Assembly (NCBI GenBank): GCA_035438985.1 | Contig: DAORJK010000005.1 | Coordinates: forward strand, 124,001-188,000 | Reading direction: 5' to 3' | DNA length: 64,000 nt | Source of the DNA: UBA4408 sp002389785 | Lineage (GTDB): Bacteria; Bacteroidota; Bacteroidia; UBA4408 | Part shown: one piece after another, positions 15,643-23,918 of the stretch | Layout of the letters: every line of letters begins with the position of its first letter | Position numbering within the stretch: position 1 is the first letter of the stretch | The notes under the pieces: generated by a model | Database searches by the model: none | Seen by the model: the letters and a program-made list of their open reading frames with translations, nothing else | What the model was told of the DNA's origin: nothing | Made by a program: the position numbers and the translations under genes

Positions 15643-16668
15643 ATGGTACGATTTACAGCTTATCGCAAATACCTGTATTATTTGCAGCACTTTGCAACTC
15701 CTAAAAAACTTCACAATATTTTACTCAATAAATCAGAACAAAAAAATAAGCTAATACAGCTTAAGAGTAAGCCTTTTAAAATTACACTTGACCCGGGCAA
15801 TGTGTGCAATTTAAAATGTCCTTGCTGCCACACAGGAATCAGGCATACCGAAATGATTCAGCCTACTTTTTTATCTTTTAAAAACTACAAAATAGTATTC
15901 AGCAATGTGAAGGATTATGCACTTAGTGTTGCATTATACAATTGGGGAGAACCTTTATTAAATAAAGAAATATTCGACATGATCGATTATACAACAGCTA
16001 ATAAAGTTGGAAGTACCTTACATTCCAATTTTAATTACTTAACTCCTGCAATGGCTGAAAACCTTGTAAAATCAAAACTTACTCATATTTATTTGTCCAT
16101 CGATGGAGCTTCACAGGAGGTGTATTCAAAATATAGAGTGAAGGGAAATTATGACAAAGTACTTGGAAATATTGAACTTTTGGTTGATGCCAAGAAGAGA
16201 GCCAAAAGTAAATTTCCCTTCATTACTTGGAAATACTTGACATTTCCTTTTAATATACACGAGGTGGAAGCTGCACGAACAAAGGCAGAGCAATTAGGTG
16301 TGGATAATTTTGAGGTGTTCACAGCATCGCCTCACTTGATGGACATTTACGATGAAGCAGAAAAAATTTCAGCGAATTCTACATCGTTAGCCAACACTCC
16401 GGAAATTTGCAGTAGTTTATGGAGTAGCTTGTATGTTGGTCCGGATGGAACTGTATTCCCTTGTTCACTCTCATTTCGCAAAAGCGAATCATTTGGCAAT
16501 TTGTTGGATGATAAACTTTCTACAATATGGAACAACAGTAGCTATCAGGCATCTCGAAAAATGTTTTCCTCAAGTTCTGATTTAGATGCTGTTCCATTGC
16601 CCTGTAAAGGATGCAAGTATTTTTTAAAATGCAGCCGAAATACTCAGATGACGGCTCGTTTGAATTAA
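15643..16668 (+). CDS. Radical SAM / SPASM domain protein
   Basis: An iron-sulfur enzyme of about 341 residues that uses S-adenosylmethionine to start radical chemistry. The cluster motif is CNLKCPCC (Cx3Cx2C) near residue 50, preceded by KITLDPGNVC. A C-terminal SPASM region with CSSLW, VFPCSLSF and CKGCKYFLKC binds auxiliary clusters. I use the ATG at 15643; a GTG seven codons upstream is in frame. SPASM enzymes modify peptides, proteins or small molecules. No precursor peptide gene is visible next to it, so the substrate is unknown. The organisation resembles the common Bacteroidota radical SAM proteins annotated only by domain. Confidence 0.87.
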   Translation: MVRFTAYRKYLYYLQHFATPKKLHNILLNKSEQKNKLIQLKSKPFKITLDPGNVCNLKCPCCHTGIRHTEMIQPTFLSFKNYKIVFSNVKDYALSVALYNWGEPLLNKEIFDMIDYTTANKVGSTLHSNFNYLTPAMAENLVKSKLTHIYLSIDGASQEVYSKYRVKGNYDKVLGNIELLVDAKKRAKSKFPFITWKYLTFPFNIHEVEAARTKAEQLGVDNFEVFTASPHLMDIYDEAEKISANSTSLANTPEICSSLWSSLYVGPDGTVFPCSLSFRKSESFGNLLDDKLSTIWNNSSYQASRKMFSSSSDLDAVPLPCKGCKYFLKCSRNTQMTARLN

Positions 16669-16691
16669 TTGAAATTTAGTATTTCAGCAGG

Positions 16692-17906
16692 TTATTCAAA
16701 ATCTTGGTACAACAAATAGCGTTTGCGCATTCGTTTATATTCATCAATTCCTGCTTGCCATGAAGCACGAATTTCTTCTTCTGTTTTACCTGCAATAATT
16801 TGCTCCTTCAAAGTTGAATTCCCTGCCAATTTATTGAAGTATGCAGTGAAAAATTTATCCTTGTCAGGATAACCTTTGTACAATTCGATTAACCAAAAAA
16901 GATTTAACTTTTTCTCAAGCTTAACCATCGTTTCGCCGTAGTCAGATAAATCATATCCTTTACATAGCTGATCCTTATATGGAGGATTTTTACTTGCACC
17001 TGGTGTTGAAACAGGTGTAAAGCTATAATCGGTTCCGCTTAAATTAGGATAACCAATTTGCTGAAAGGGTTTATTGGTGCCTCTTCCCAAGCTTACTGCT
17101 GTACCTTCAAAGAAACACAACGAGGGATACAAATAAACGGCAGTCATGGTAGGTAAATTAGGGGAAGGATGAATTGGTAAAGTATAATAATCGCGATGTG
17201 AATAATTTTCACAAGTAATTACTGTGAGCTCACAAATTTTGCCATTGGCAAGCCAGCCTTGACCGTTCGCCATTTTAGCAAACTCTCCAACTGTTAATCC
17301 ATGTACCACTGGAATTGGAGCGATGCCAACAAACGATGAAAACGATTCTTCTCGAATCGGACCATCAATGTAAAATCCGTTTGGATTAGGTCTATCGAGC
17401 ACAATTAATTTAACTTCATTTTCGGCACATGCTTCCATAACATATTTTAGGGTAGATATGTATGTATAGAAACGTGCACCAACATCTTGTAAATCAAAAA
17501 TCAGGTAATCAATACCCGCTAAATCTTTTACTGAGGGCTTCTTAGATGCGCCATATAAAGAAATTACCGGTAAGTGAGTTTTGGGATCTTTGTAGTTTTT
17601 TACTTGTTCACCGGCATCTGCATCGCCTCTAAATCCATGTTCAGGACAAAAAACCTTTTTTATATCAATCGATAATTTAAGTAAGGAGTCAACCAAATGG
17701 GTACGACCAATTAAACTGCTTTGATTAGCGAGTACGGCAATATTTTTATTTTGAAGGATAGTTAAATACTGTTCGGTTCGTTCAGCACCCACTCGTATGG
17801 CTTTACGTTTGATTTGGGCGCTTACTAAAGAAAAGTGCACTAACAATGAAAGCAGCATAATTATTTTTGCTCTCTTAGCGCCGATATTTAGTAACACTTT
17901 ACACAT
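16692..17906 (-). CDS. Exo-beta-N-acetylmuramidase NamZ-like protein (DUF1343)
   Basis: A secreted protein of 404 residues. The signal peptide ends VSAQ after a basic start. The DUF1343 core is clear: NIAVLANQSSLI, VFCPEHGFRGDADAGE, LIFDLQDVGARFYTY, VLDRPNPNGFYIDGP and SLGRGTNKPFQQIG. A NamZ protein of this family removes non-reducing-end N-acetylmuramic acid from peptidoglycan fragments, so a role in muropeptide salvage is likely. The C-terminal part ends in a helical region with KTEEEIRASWQAG. It is divergent from the LolC-like gene; a possible minus-strand promoter box (TATTTTTG, 17971-17978) lies 65 bases upstream. Confidence 0.85.
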   Translation of the reverse strand: MCKVLLNIGAKRAKIIMLLSLLVHFSLVSAQIKRKAIRVGAERTEQYLTILQNKNIAVLANQSSLIGRTHLVDSLLKLSIDIKKVFCPEHGFRGDADAGEQVKNYKDPKTHLPVISLYGASKKPSVKDLAGIDYLIFDLQDVGARFYTYISTLKYVMEACAENEVKLIVLDRPNPNGFYIDGPIREESFSSFVGIAPIPVVHGLTVGEFAKMANGQGWLANGKICELTVITCENYSHRDYYTLPIHPSPNLPTMTAVYLYPSLCFFEGTAVSLGRGTNKPFQQIGYPNLSGTDYSFTPVSTPGASKNPPYKDQLCKGYDLSDYGETMVKLEKKLNLFWLIELYKGYPDKDKFFTAYFNKLAGNSTLKEQIIAGKTEEEIRASWQAGIDEYKRMRKRYLLYQDFE

Positions 17907-17990
17907 TAAAATTGGATGAATTAATTTAAAACAATAGCCGAATAATTAATAGTACTATTTTTACGGTCGGCAAAAATACAATTATTCCTA

Positions 17991-19217
17991 TTGAACACTG
18001 AATTATTTATAGCCCGAAAAATTTTGTTTCAAAAAAGCAATTCGGGAGGCATACAAAGCAAACCAATTGTTACTATTGCAGTATGGGCTATTGCATTGGG
18101 AGTAGCTGTAATGCTTATTTCAGTAGCTGTACTTACCGGTTTCCAAAAACAAATTACCGAAAAGGTAATAGGCTTTGGAGGACATATTCAAATTACCGAT
18201 TTTATTCCGAATGCCTCACTTGAACCTAAGCCGGTTGACATCAGCAAGTTTAAACTTCATACCTTAAAAAATATTAAGGGAGTAGCTCACAGCCAGGTGT
18301 TTGCAACCAAAGCCGGAATTATTAAAACCAATGAGGCAATTGAAGGTGTTGTATTAAAGGGAATTTCCAAGGACTATGACTTGTCGTTTTTCAAAAACAA
18401 TCTTTATTCCGGTAAATTACCCGTTTTTACAGATACAAGCACCTCAAATGATCTATTAATTTCTAAAAAAATTGCTGATAAACTGCGCTTTAAAGTTCAA
18501 GATAAACTCATCATGTACTTTATTCAACAGCCAGCTCGCATGCGTAAATTCACCGTTTGTGGTATTTATGAAACCGGACTTGAAGATTTTGATGATAAAT
18601 ATGTGTTATGCGATTTACATCAGATTCAAAAATTAAATGATTGGAAATCCACACAAATTGGAGGTGTTGAGTTATCGGTTAGTGATTTTAAGCAACTTGC
18701 TTCGGTAGGAGAAAACGTGTATGACGCAATTGATAGTGATTTAGACTCAAAAACTATCCGTGAATTGTATCCTCAATTATTTGATTGGTTGGATTTGCAA
18801 AACATAAACGTGCTGATCATATTATTGATGATGGTAGCGGTTGGCGCCATGAACATGGTTACTGCTTTGTTGATATTGATCATTGAAAGAACCAACATGA
18901 TTGGATTGCTTAAAGCCTTAGGCGCATCTAATTTAAGTTTGCGAAAATTGTTTTTATATCAAGCCATTTACCTCACCGGAAAGGGATTACTCTTAGGTAA
19001 CCTGATAGGCATTGGATTGTGTTTAGCACAATTAAAGTTTGGTTTTGCCCATCTCGACCAAGCTTCCTATTATGTATCCTTAGTACCCATTGAAATGAAT
19101 TGGCAATACATTGCAGCTTTAAATATTGGTACATTATTTATTTGCACCCTACTGTTAATCGTACCTTCTTATCTTGTAACACGCATCAGTCCTGTAAAAG
19201 CAATACGATTTAGTTAA
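17991..19217 (+). CDS. ABC transporter permease, LolC/FtsX family
   Basis: An inner-membrane permease of 408 residues. It has one membrane helix near the N-terminus (VTIAVWAIALGVAVMLISVA), a large periplasmic MacB-like domain (about 50-265), and three C-terminal helices that carry the FtsX fold (NVLIILLMMVAVGAMNMVTA, IERTNMIGLLKALGAS). This is the layout of LolC/LolE, which extract lipoproteins from the inner membrane. The start is TTG: the resulting MNTELFIARKIL matches the usual opening of this family, and no nearby ATG would keep it. The ATPase gene (lolD) is not adjacent. Confidence 0.85.
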   Translation: MNTELFIARKILFQKSNSGGIQSKPIVTIAVWAIALGVAVMLISVAVLTGFQKQITEKVIGFGGHIQITDFIPNASLEPKPVDISKFKLHTLKNIKGVAHSQVFATKAGIIKTNEAIEGVVLKGISKDYDLSFFKNNLYSGKLPVFTDTSTSNDLLISKKIADKLRFKVQDKLIMYFIQQPARMRKFTVCGIYETGLEDFDDKYVLCDLHQIQKLNDWKSTQIGGVELSVSDFKQLASVGENVYDAIDSDLDSKTIRELYPQLFDWLDLQNINVLIILLMMVAVGAMNMVTALLILIIERTNMIGLLKALGASNLSLRKLFLYQAIYLTGKGLLLGNLIGIGLCLAQLKFGFAHLDQASYYVSLVPIEMNWQYIAALNIGTLFICTLLLIVPSYLVTRISPVKAIRFS

Positions 19218-19260
19218 GAATAATTTCCTACAGGTCTTAAAAAGCTGAACAAATATTTTC

Positions 19261-19268
19261 TACATTTG
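19261..19268 (+). promoter_or_regulatory. Predicted -7 box upstream of cystathionine beta-synthase
   Basis: TACATTTG, a full match to TAnnTTTG, would give a leader of about 100 bases. Nothing in that leader resembles a known S-adenosylmethionine or cobalamin riboswitch by eye. Confidence 0.45.
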
Positions 19269-19373
19269 CGCCCTTTATTAAAGCTATTTATATACTTCGA
19301 AAATTACATGTAGCAATTGTGTAGCAGTCGAGTTATGAATAATATACGTTTACAACCTTATTACTAAAACCTG

Positions 19374-20738
19374 ATGTATTACAACAACATACTTGAAACT
19401 ATTGGAAACACTCCATTAGTAAAGCTCAACAACGTTACAAAAGATATTCCTGCAACGGTATTGGCAAAAATTGAAACCACAAATCCGGGAAATTCAATTA
19501 AAGACCGCATGGCCTTAAAAATGATTGAAGATGCTGAAAAGGATGGTCGTTTAAAACCGGGAGGTACCATTATTGAAGGTACCAGCGGAAATACAGGCAT
19601 GGGTTTAGCAATTGCCGCAATCATAAAAGGATACAAGTGCATTTTTACAACCACTGATAAGCAATCGAAAGAAAAAGTTGATGCTTTACGCGCTTTTGGA
19701 GCAGAAGTGGTAGTATGCCCTACCGATGTTGAACCGGAAGATCCCCGCTCCTATTATTCAGTTTCATCTCGACTCGAAAAGGAAGTTCCAAATTCATGGA
19801 AACCTAATCAATACGACAATCCTTCAAATTCATTGGCGCATTATGAACAAACCGGTCCGGAAATATGGGAACAAACCGAAGGTAAAATAACTCATTTGGT
19901 GGTAGGAGTTGGAACCGGAGGTACTATTTGCGGTACAGGTAAATATTTAAAAGAAAAGAATCCCAACATACAAATACTTGGCATTGATACATATGGTTCG
20001 GTTTTTAAAAAATACAAAGAGACCGGAATATTTGATAAAAATGAAATTTACCCTTATGTAACCGAGGGAATAGGCGAAGACTTTTTACCTGCCAATGTTG
20101 ATTTTAATATTATTGATCATTTTGAAAAAGTAACTGATAAAGATGCAGCTTTAATGACCCGCGAGATTGTAAAGCGTGAGGGTATTTTTGTTGGAAACTC
20201 TGCAGGTTCGGCTATGGCTGGCTTACTTCAAATGAAAGACCGCTTTAAAAAAGGCGATTTAGTAGTGGTTATTTTTCATGATCATGGAACACGCTATTTA
20301 GGTAAAATGTTTAACGATGACTGGATGCGTATGAAAGGCTATTTCGATAAAAAGGGATTAGTTGCAAGAGATTTAGTAGTAACCAACAAAAAAGCAGAAT
20401 TGGTTACGATCGATGCAAAGGAAACCGTTGAAAAAGCAGCCAAGATGATGAACGAAATGGATATTTCACAAATACCGGTTACTTCGGATAAGCGAATTGT
20501 TGGATCATTGAGTGAAAATCACTTATTTTCTTCTTTGATAAAAAATCCTGAAATAAAATTAAATGCAGTTGAAACTGTGATGCAGGCTGCTTTTCCATTC
20601 GTTGATATTTCAACTCCCATCGATTCATTATCGAAAATGATTACACCCGAAAATCCTGCATTGCTGGTGCGTGATTTTAAAACCGACAATACTTATATTA
20701 TTACAAAGAGCGATATTATTTCAGCCTTGTTGGTTTAG
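19374..20738 (+). CDS. Cystathionine beta-synthase
   Basis: PLP enzyme that condenses serine (or O-acetylserine) with homocysteine. The catalytic domain covers residues 1 to about 330: ETIGNTPLVKLN, the PLP lysine in NSIKDRMA (Lys43), the GTSGNTGMGLA loop, and the phosphate-binding GTGGTICGTG. Two CBS motifs make up the C-terminal third (from about 335), as in eukaryotic-type cystathionine beta-synthase; cysteine synthases lack them. There is no N-terminal haem region. The next gene starts 17 bases after the stop and is likely cotranscribed. No cystathionine gamma-lyase is nearby, so the direction of sulfur flow is not settled by context. Confidence 0.9.
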   Translation: MYYNNILETIGNTPLVKLNNVTKDIPATVLAKIETTNPGNSIKDRMALKMIEDAEKDGRLKPGGTIIEGTSGNTGMGLAIAAIIKGYKCIFTTTDKQSKEKVDALRAFGAEVVVCPTDVEPEDPRSYYSVSSRLEKEVPNSWKPNQYDNPSNSLAHYEQTGPEIWEQTEGKITHLVVGVGTGGTICGTGKYLKEKNPNIQILGIDTYGSVFKKYKETGIFDKNEIYPYVTEGIGEDFLPANVDFNIIDHFEKVTDKDAALMTREIVKREGIFVGNSAGSAMAGLLQMKDRFKKGDLVVVIFHDHGTRYLGKMFNDDWMRMKGYFDKKGLVARDLVVTNKKAELVTIDAKETVEKAAKMMNEMDISQIPVTSDKRIVGSLSENHLFSSLIKNPEIKLNAVETVMQAAFPFVDISTPIDSLSKMITPENPALLVRDFKTDNTYIITKSDIISALLV

Positions 20739-20755
20739 CATATTATTAGTGGAAG

Positions 20756-21535
20756 ATGATTCATAGCACCGATCAGCTTGGACGAATTCTTTCGTTTACA
20801 GAAGTTCCCAAACGCATCATTTCATGCGTGCCTTCACAAACCGAACTTCTATATGATTTAGGTTTAGATGAATCGGTTGTTGGAATCACTAAATTTTGCA
20901 TACATCCCGCTGAATGGTTTAGAAACAAAACCCGCATTGGCGGTACAAAAAATTTAGATATTGCTAAAATAAAGTCGCTCAAACCGGATTTAATTATAGC
21001 CAATAAGGAAGAAAATACACGTGAGCAACTCGAAGAATTAATGCTAGATTATCCGGTATGGATAAGTGATGTAAAAGATTTAGAGGAAGCCGGGCAGCTC
21101 ATTATTGGTTTGGGAAATTTATTGAACCGCAGCAATGAAGCTAAGCAAATGCATGGTGCAATAACTGTCCAGTTTTCGCGTTTACAACCGATGCACAATA
21201 AATCATGTGCGTATTTCATTTGGAAAGATCCTTATATGTGCGTTGGACATTCAACTTTTATTAATCATTTATTAGAAAAATGCGGTTTTATTAATTGCTT
21301 CAAAAAAAGTAGTCGTTATCCACAACTTTTGGCAGCTGAAATAACCCAAGCAAAACCTGATTTGATTTTACTTGCCTCGGAGCCTTTCCCATTTAAAACA
21401 AACGATATAGCGCATTTTGAAACGATTTGTCCGAATTCAAAAGTTATATTAGTAAACGGTGAAGCATTTAGCTGGTATGGTTCACGTCTGCTTAAAAGTG
21501 TTGATTATTTTGAAGAATTGTTAAAAACCATCTGA
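20756..21535 (+). CDS. BtuF-like helical-backbone metal receptor without signal peptide
   Basis: A 259-residue protein of the class III periplasmic-binding fold: KRIISCVPSQTELLYDLGL, VVGITKFCIHP, GGTKNLDIAKIKSLKPDLII, and a C-terminal lobe with KPDLILLASEPFPF. This resembles BtuF/cobalamin and iron-siderophore binding proteins. Unlike those it has no signal peptide or lipobox: the first residues are MIHSTDQLGRIL, and there is no room for an upstream start because cystathionine beta-synthase ends 17 bases earlier. It would therefore be cytoplasmic. A link with sulfur or cobalamin metabolism is suggested only by the operon. No transporter permease or ATPase is adjacent. Confidence 0.8.
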   Translation: MIHSTDQLGRILSFTEVPKRIISCVPSQTELLYDLGLDESVVGITKFCIHPAEWFRNKTRIGGTKNLDIAKIKSLKPDLIIANKEENTREQLEELMLDYPVWISDVKDLEEAGQLIIGLGNLLNRSNEAKQMHGAITVQFSRLQPMHNKSCAYFIWKDPYMCVGHSTFINHLLEKCGFINCFKKSSRYPQLLAAEITQAKPDLILLASEPFPFKTNDIAHFETICPNSKVILVNGEAFSWYGSRLLKSVDYFEELLKTI

Positions 21536-21578
21536 GTTAAAATTCAATGACCGTTAGCAAGTAAACCTTGCTTTTAGT

Positions 21579-21586
21579 ACATTTGA
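21579..21586 (+). promoter_or_regulatory. Predicted -7 box of the patatin-barrel gene
   Basis: TACATTTG fits TAnnTTTG and lies 40 bases before the preferred ATG. Its presence supports a start at 21627 over the TTG at 21609. Confidence 0.45.
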
Positions 21587-21626
21587 AAAATTATTTTACA
21601 GCCTAAAATTGCAGGAATATCGGTCT

Positions 21627-23918
21627 ATGCGCATATTTTCATCCTTACTTTTACTAAGCTTTTTATTACTCTATACGAGTGTAAATACGCAAGCACAAAA
21701 AGTGGGTGTGGTATTGAGCGGTGGAGGTGCTGATGGGGTTGCTCACATTGGAGTATTAAAAGCACTCGAAGAAAACCATATACCCATTGATTACATTGTT
21801 GGAACCAGCATGGGTGCTTTTATTGCCGGCATGTACGCCTCGGGATATTCGGTGGCTGAAATTGAAAATTTTATTAAAAGCGATAAATTTAAGCGAGCAG
21901 CTGAAGGCGATGTAGAAGAAAAATATATTTTCTATCTAAAGAAAAAGGAAAATGATGCTTCATGGATTTCCTTTAAATTTGCACCGGACACTGTTTTATC
22001 TACCTCTCTTCCAACCAATTTTATTTCACCTGTTCCAATTGATTTTACCTTGGTTGAATTATTTGCCAATTCATCAGCAGCTGCCAATTACAATTTTGAT
22101 AGTTTGATGATTCCTTTTCGATGTGTAGGTTCGGATGTTACCGAAAAGCGCCAAGTAGTTTTCAATAAAGGCGATGTAGGTCAATGTATTCGTGCATCAA
22201 TGTCGTATCCATTTTATATTAAGCCCATATTAATTGATGGAAATTTATTTTTTGATGGTGGATTGTACAACAACTTCCCCATTGATGTTTTGTACCATGA
22301 TTTTAAACCTGATGTAATAATTGGAAGCAGTGTTGCCGATAAAATAAAAGCTCCTGATGAAGACAATGTAATTTTGCAAATCAAAAGCATGTTAATAAAC
22401 CGAGGCAAATCGGAACCGGTTCCCGTTCCATCTATTATTATTGAGCCGCTGGTTGAGAATATAGGTTTATTTGAATTTAAAAATGCTGCAAAAGTTTTAG
22501 ACAATGGATACGATGCTGCCTATCAAAAAATGGACAGTATAAAATTATTGATTAGCAGGCGTGAAAATGCTGATTCATTGAGTTGTAAAAGACAGCTATT
22601 TATGGGTAAAAAAGAGCGTCTTGTTTTTGAACGCATACTCATTGATGGCCTAAAACCGAAGCAGGCGCATTATGTAAAAAAATTACTTAGCAGCAACAAC
22701 AAGCTAATTACACTCGAAGAATTAAAACCAAAATATTATCGTTTAGTAGCTGACGATAAGATTCGGCAAATTTATCCCTTGTCGAAATACAATACCAAAT
22801 CGGGCTATTATGATTTATTGCTGAAAATAAAACGCGAAAAAGATTTGTTTATATCCTTTGGGGGCAATGTTTCTTCAAGACCCATTAATGCTGGATTTAT
22901 CGGACTTCAATACAATTATTTGCGAAAAATTTCGATCACATCCAGTGGTAATATTTATTTTGGAAAGCTATATGGTTCCTATCATGCGAAATTACGTTTT
23001 GATTTTCCTTCACGTTTACCTTTTTATGCCGAGGCTTCTTTCACACGGAGCCGTTGGGATTTCTTCAAAAGTAGTACAGCCTTTTTTGAAGAGTCAAAAC
23101 CTTCGTTCTTAGTTCAAAATGATTTGTACGGGGATATAAATTTAGGATTACCTGCAAAAAACAAGGGTAAAATTATCACTGGTGCTGCCTTTGCAAACAG
23201 CTATGATAAGTACTATCAAACCAAAGTTTTTTCAGCTAATGATACTGCTGATAGAACTGATTTTTATTTATCCAGCCCCTATATTTATTACGAACGTAAC
23301 ACACTTAACAAAAAACAATACGCAAACAGTGGCACCTATTTTCTGGCAAAATTGCGCTATATAAGTGGTCGCGAAGTAAATCATCCCGGTTCAACTGCTG
23401 AAATTAGAAACGTTTACAGCCGCTATCACAATTGGTTTAACTTACATTTAGTGTATGACAATTATTTTAAACGAAAAGGAAACTTACGTTTAGGATTTTA
23501 TGTTGAAGGTGTTTTTTCGAACCAAGATTTTTTCAATAATTATACAGCAAGCATTTTGTCGGCACCAGGATTTATGCCAATTCCAGAGAGCAGAACGCTG
23601 TTTTTAGAAAATTTCAGATCCCATTCCTTCGCTGCGGGTGGCTTACGAACTATCGTAAATTTATATACTAATTTTGATATACGTTTAGAAGGATTTGTTT
23701 ATCAACCTTATAAAGAAATAATTAAACAACCTGATTTAACTGCCGCGTATGGAGCTCCTTTTGCAAAAGTATATTTCATAGGATCAAGCTCTTTGATTTA
23801 TCACAGTCCAATTGGTCCGCTGAGCTTTAGTGTAAATTATTACGACCGTAAAACCAATTCCTTTAACTTTTTATTTTCATTCGGATACTTATTGTTTAAT
23901 AAAAAATCTACCGAATAA
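21627..23918 (+). CDS. Patatin-like phospholipase with C-terminal outer-membrane barrel
   Basis: A PlpD-like (type Vd) protein. I start at the ATG giving MRIFSSLLLLSFLLLY, a signal peptide ending NTQAQ. The patatin domain follows (about 28-290): the oxyanion loop GGGADGVAHIG, the nucleophile elbow GTSMG and the Asp of DGGLYNNFP, so the Ser/Asp dyad is intact. The loop has Asp where Lys or Arg is common. Next come a POTRA-like segment (about 340-400, LVFERILIDGLKPKQAHYV) and a BamA/Omp85-type barrel to the C-terminus. The lipase is expected to be at or beyond the outer surface. The stop overlaps the end of the convergent flavoprotein gene by 11 bases. Confidence 0.88.
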   Translation: MRIFSSLLLLSFLLLYTSVNTQAQKVGVVLSGGGADGVAHIGVLKALEENHIPIDYIVGTSMGAFIAGMYASGYSVAEIENFIKSDKFKRAAEGDVEEKYIFYLKKKENDASWISFKFAPDTVLSTSLPTNFISPVPIDFTLVELFANSSAAANYNFDSLMIPFRCVGSDVTEKRQVVFNKGDVGQCIRASMSYPFYIKPILIDGNLFFDGGLYNNFPIDVLYHDFKPDVIIGSSVADKIKAPDEDNVILQIKSMLINRGKSEPVPVPSIIIEPLVENIGLFEFKNAAKVLDNGYDAAYQKMDSIKLLISRRENADSLSCKRQLFMGKKERLVFERILIDGLKPKQAHYVKKLLSSNNKLITLEELKPKYYRLVADDKIRQIYPLSKYNTKSGYYDLLLKIKREKDLFISFGGNVSSRPINAGFIGLQYNYLRKISITSSGNIYFGKLYGSYHAKLRFDFPSRLPFYAEASFTRSRWDFFKSSTAFFEESKPSFLVQNDLYGDINLGLPAKNKGKIITGAAFANSYDKYYQTKVFSANDTADRTDFYLSSPYIYYERNTLNKKQYANSGTYFLAKLRYISGREVNHPGSTAEIRNVYSRYHNWFNLHLVYDNYFKRKGNLRLGFYVEGVFSNQDFFNNYTASILSAPGFMPIPESRTLFLENFRSHSFAAGGLRTIVNLYTNFDIRLEGFVYQPYKEIIKQPDLTAAYGAPFAKVYFIGSSSLIYHSPIGPLSFSVNYYDRKTNSFNFLFSFGYLLFNKKSTE

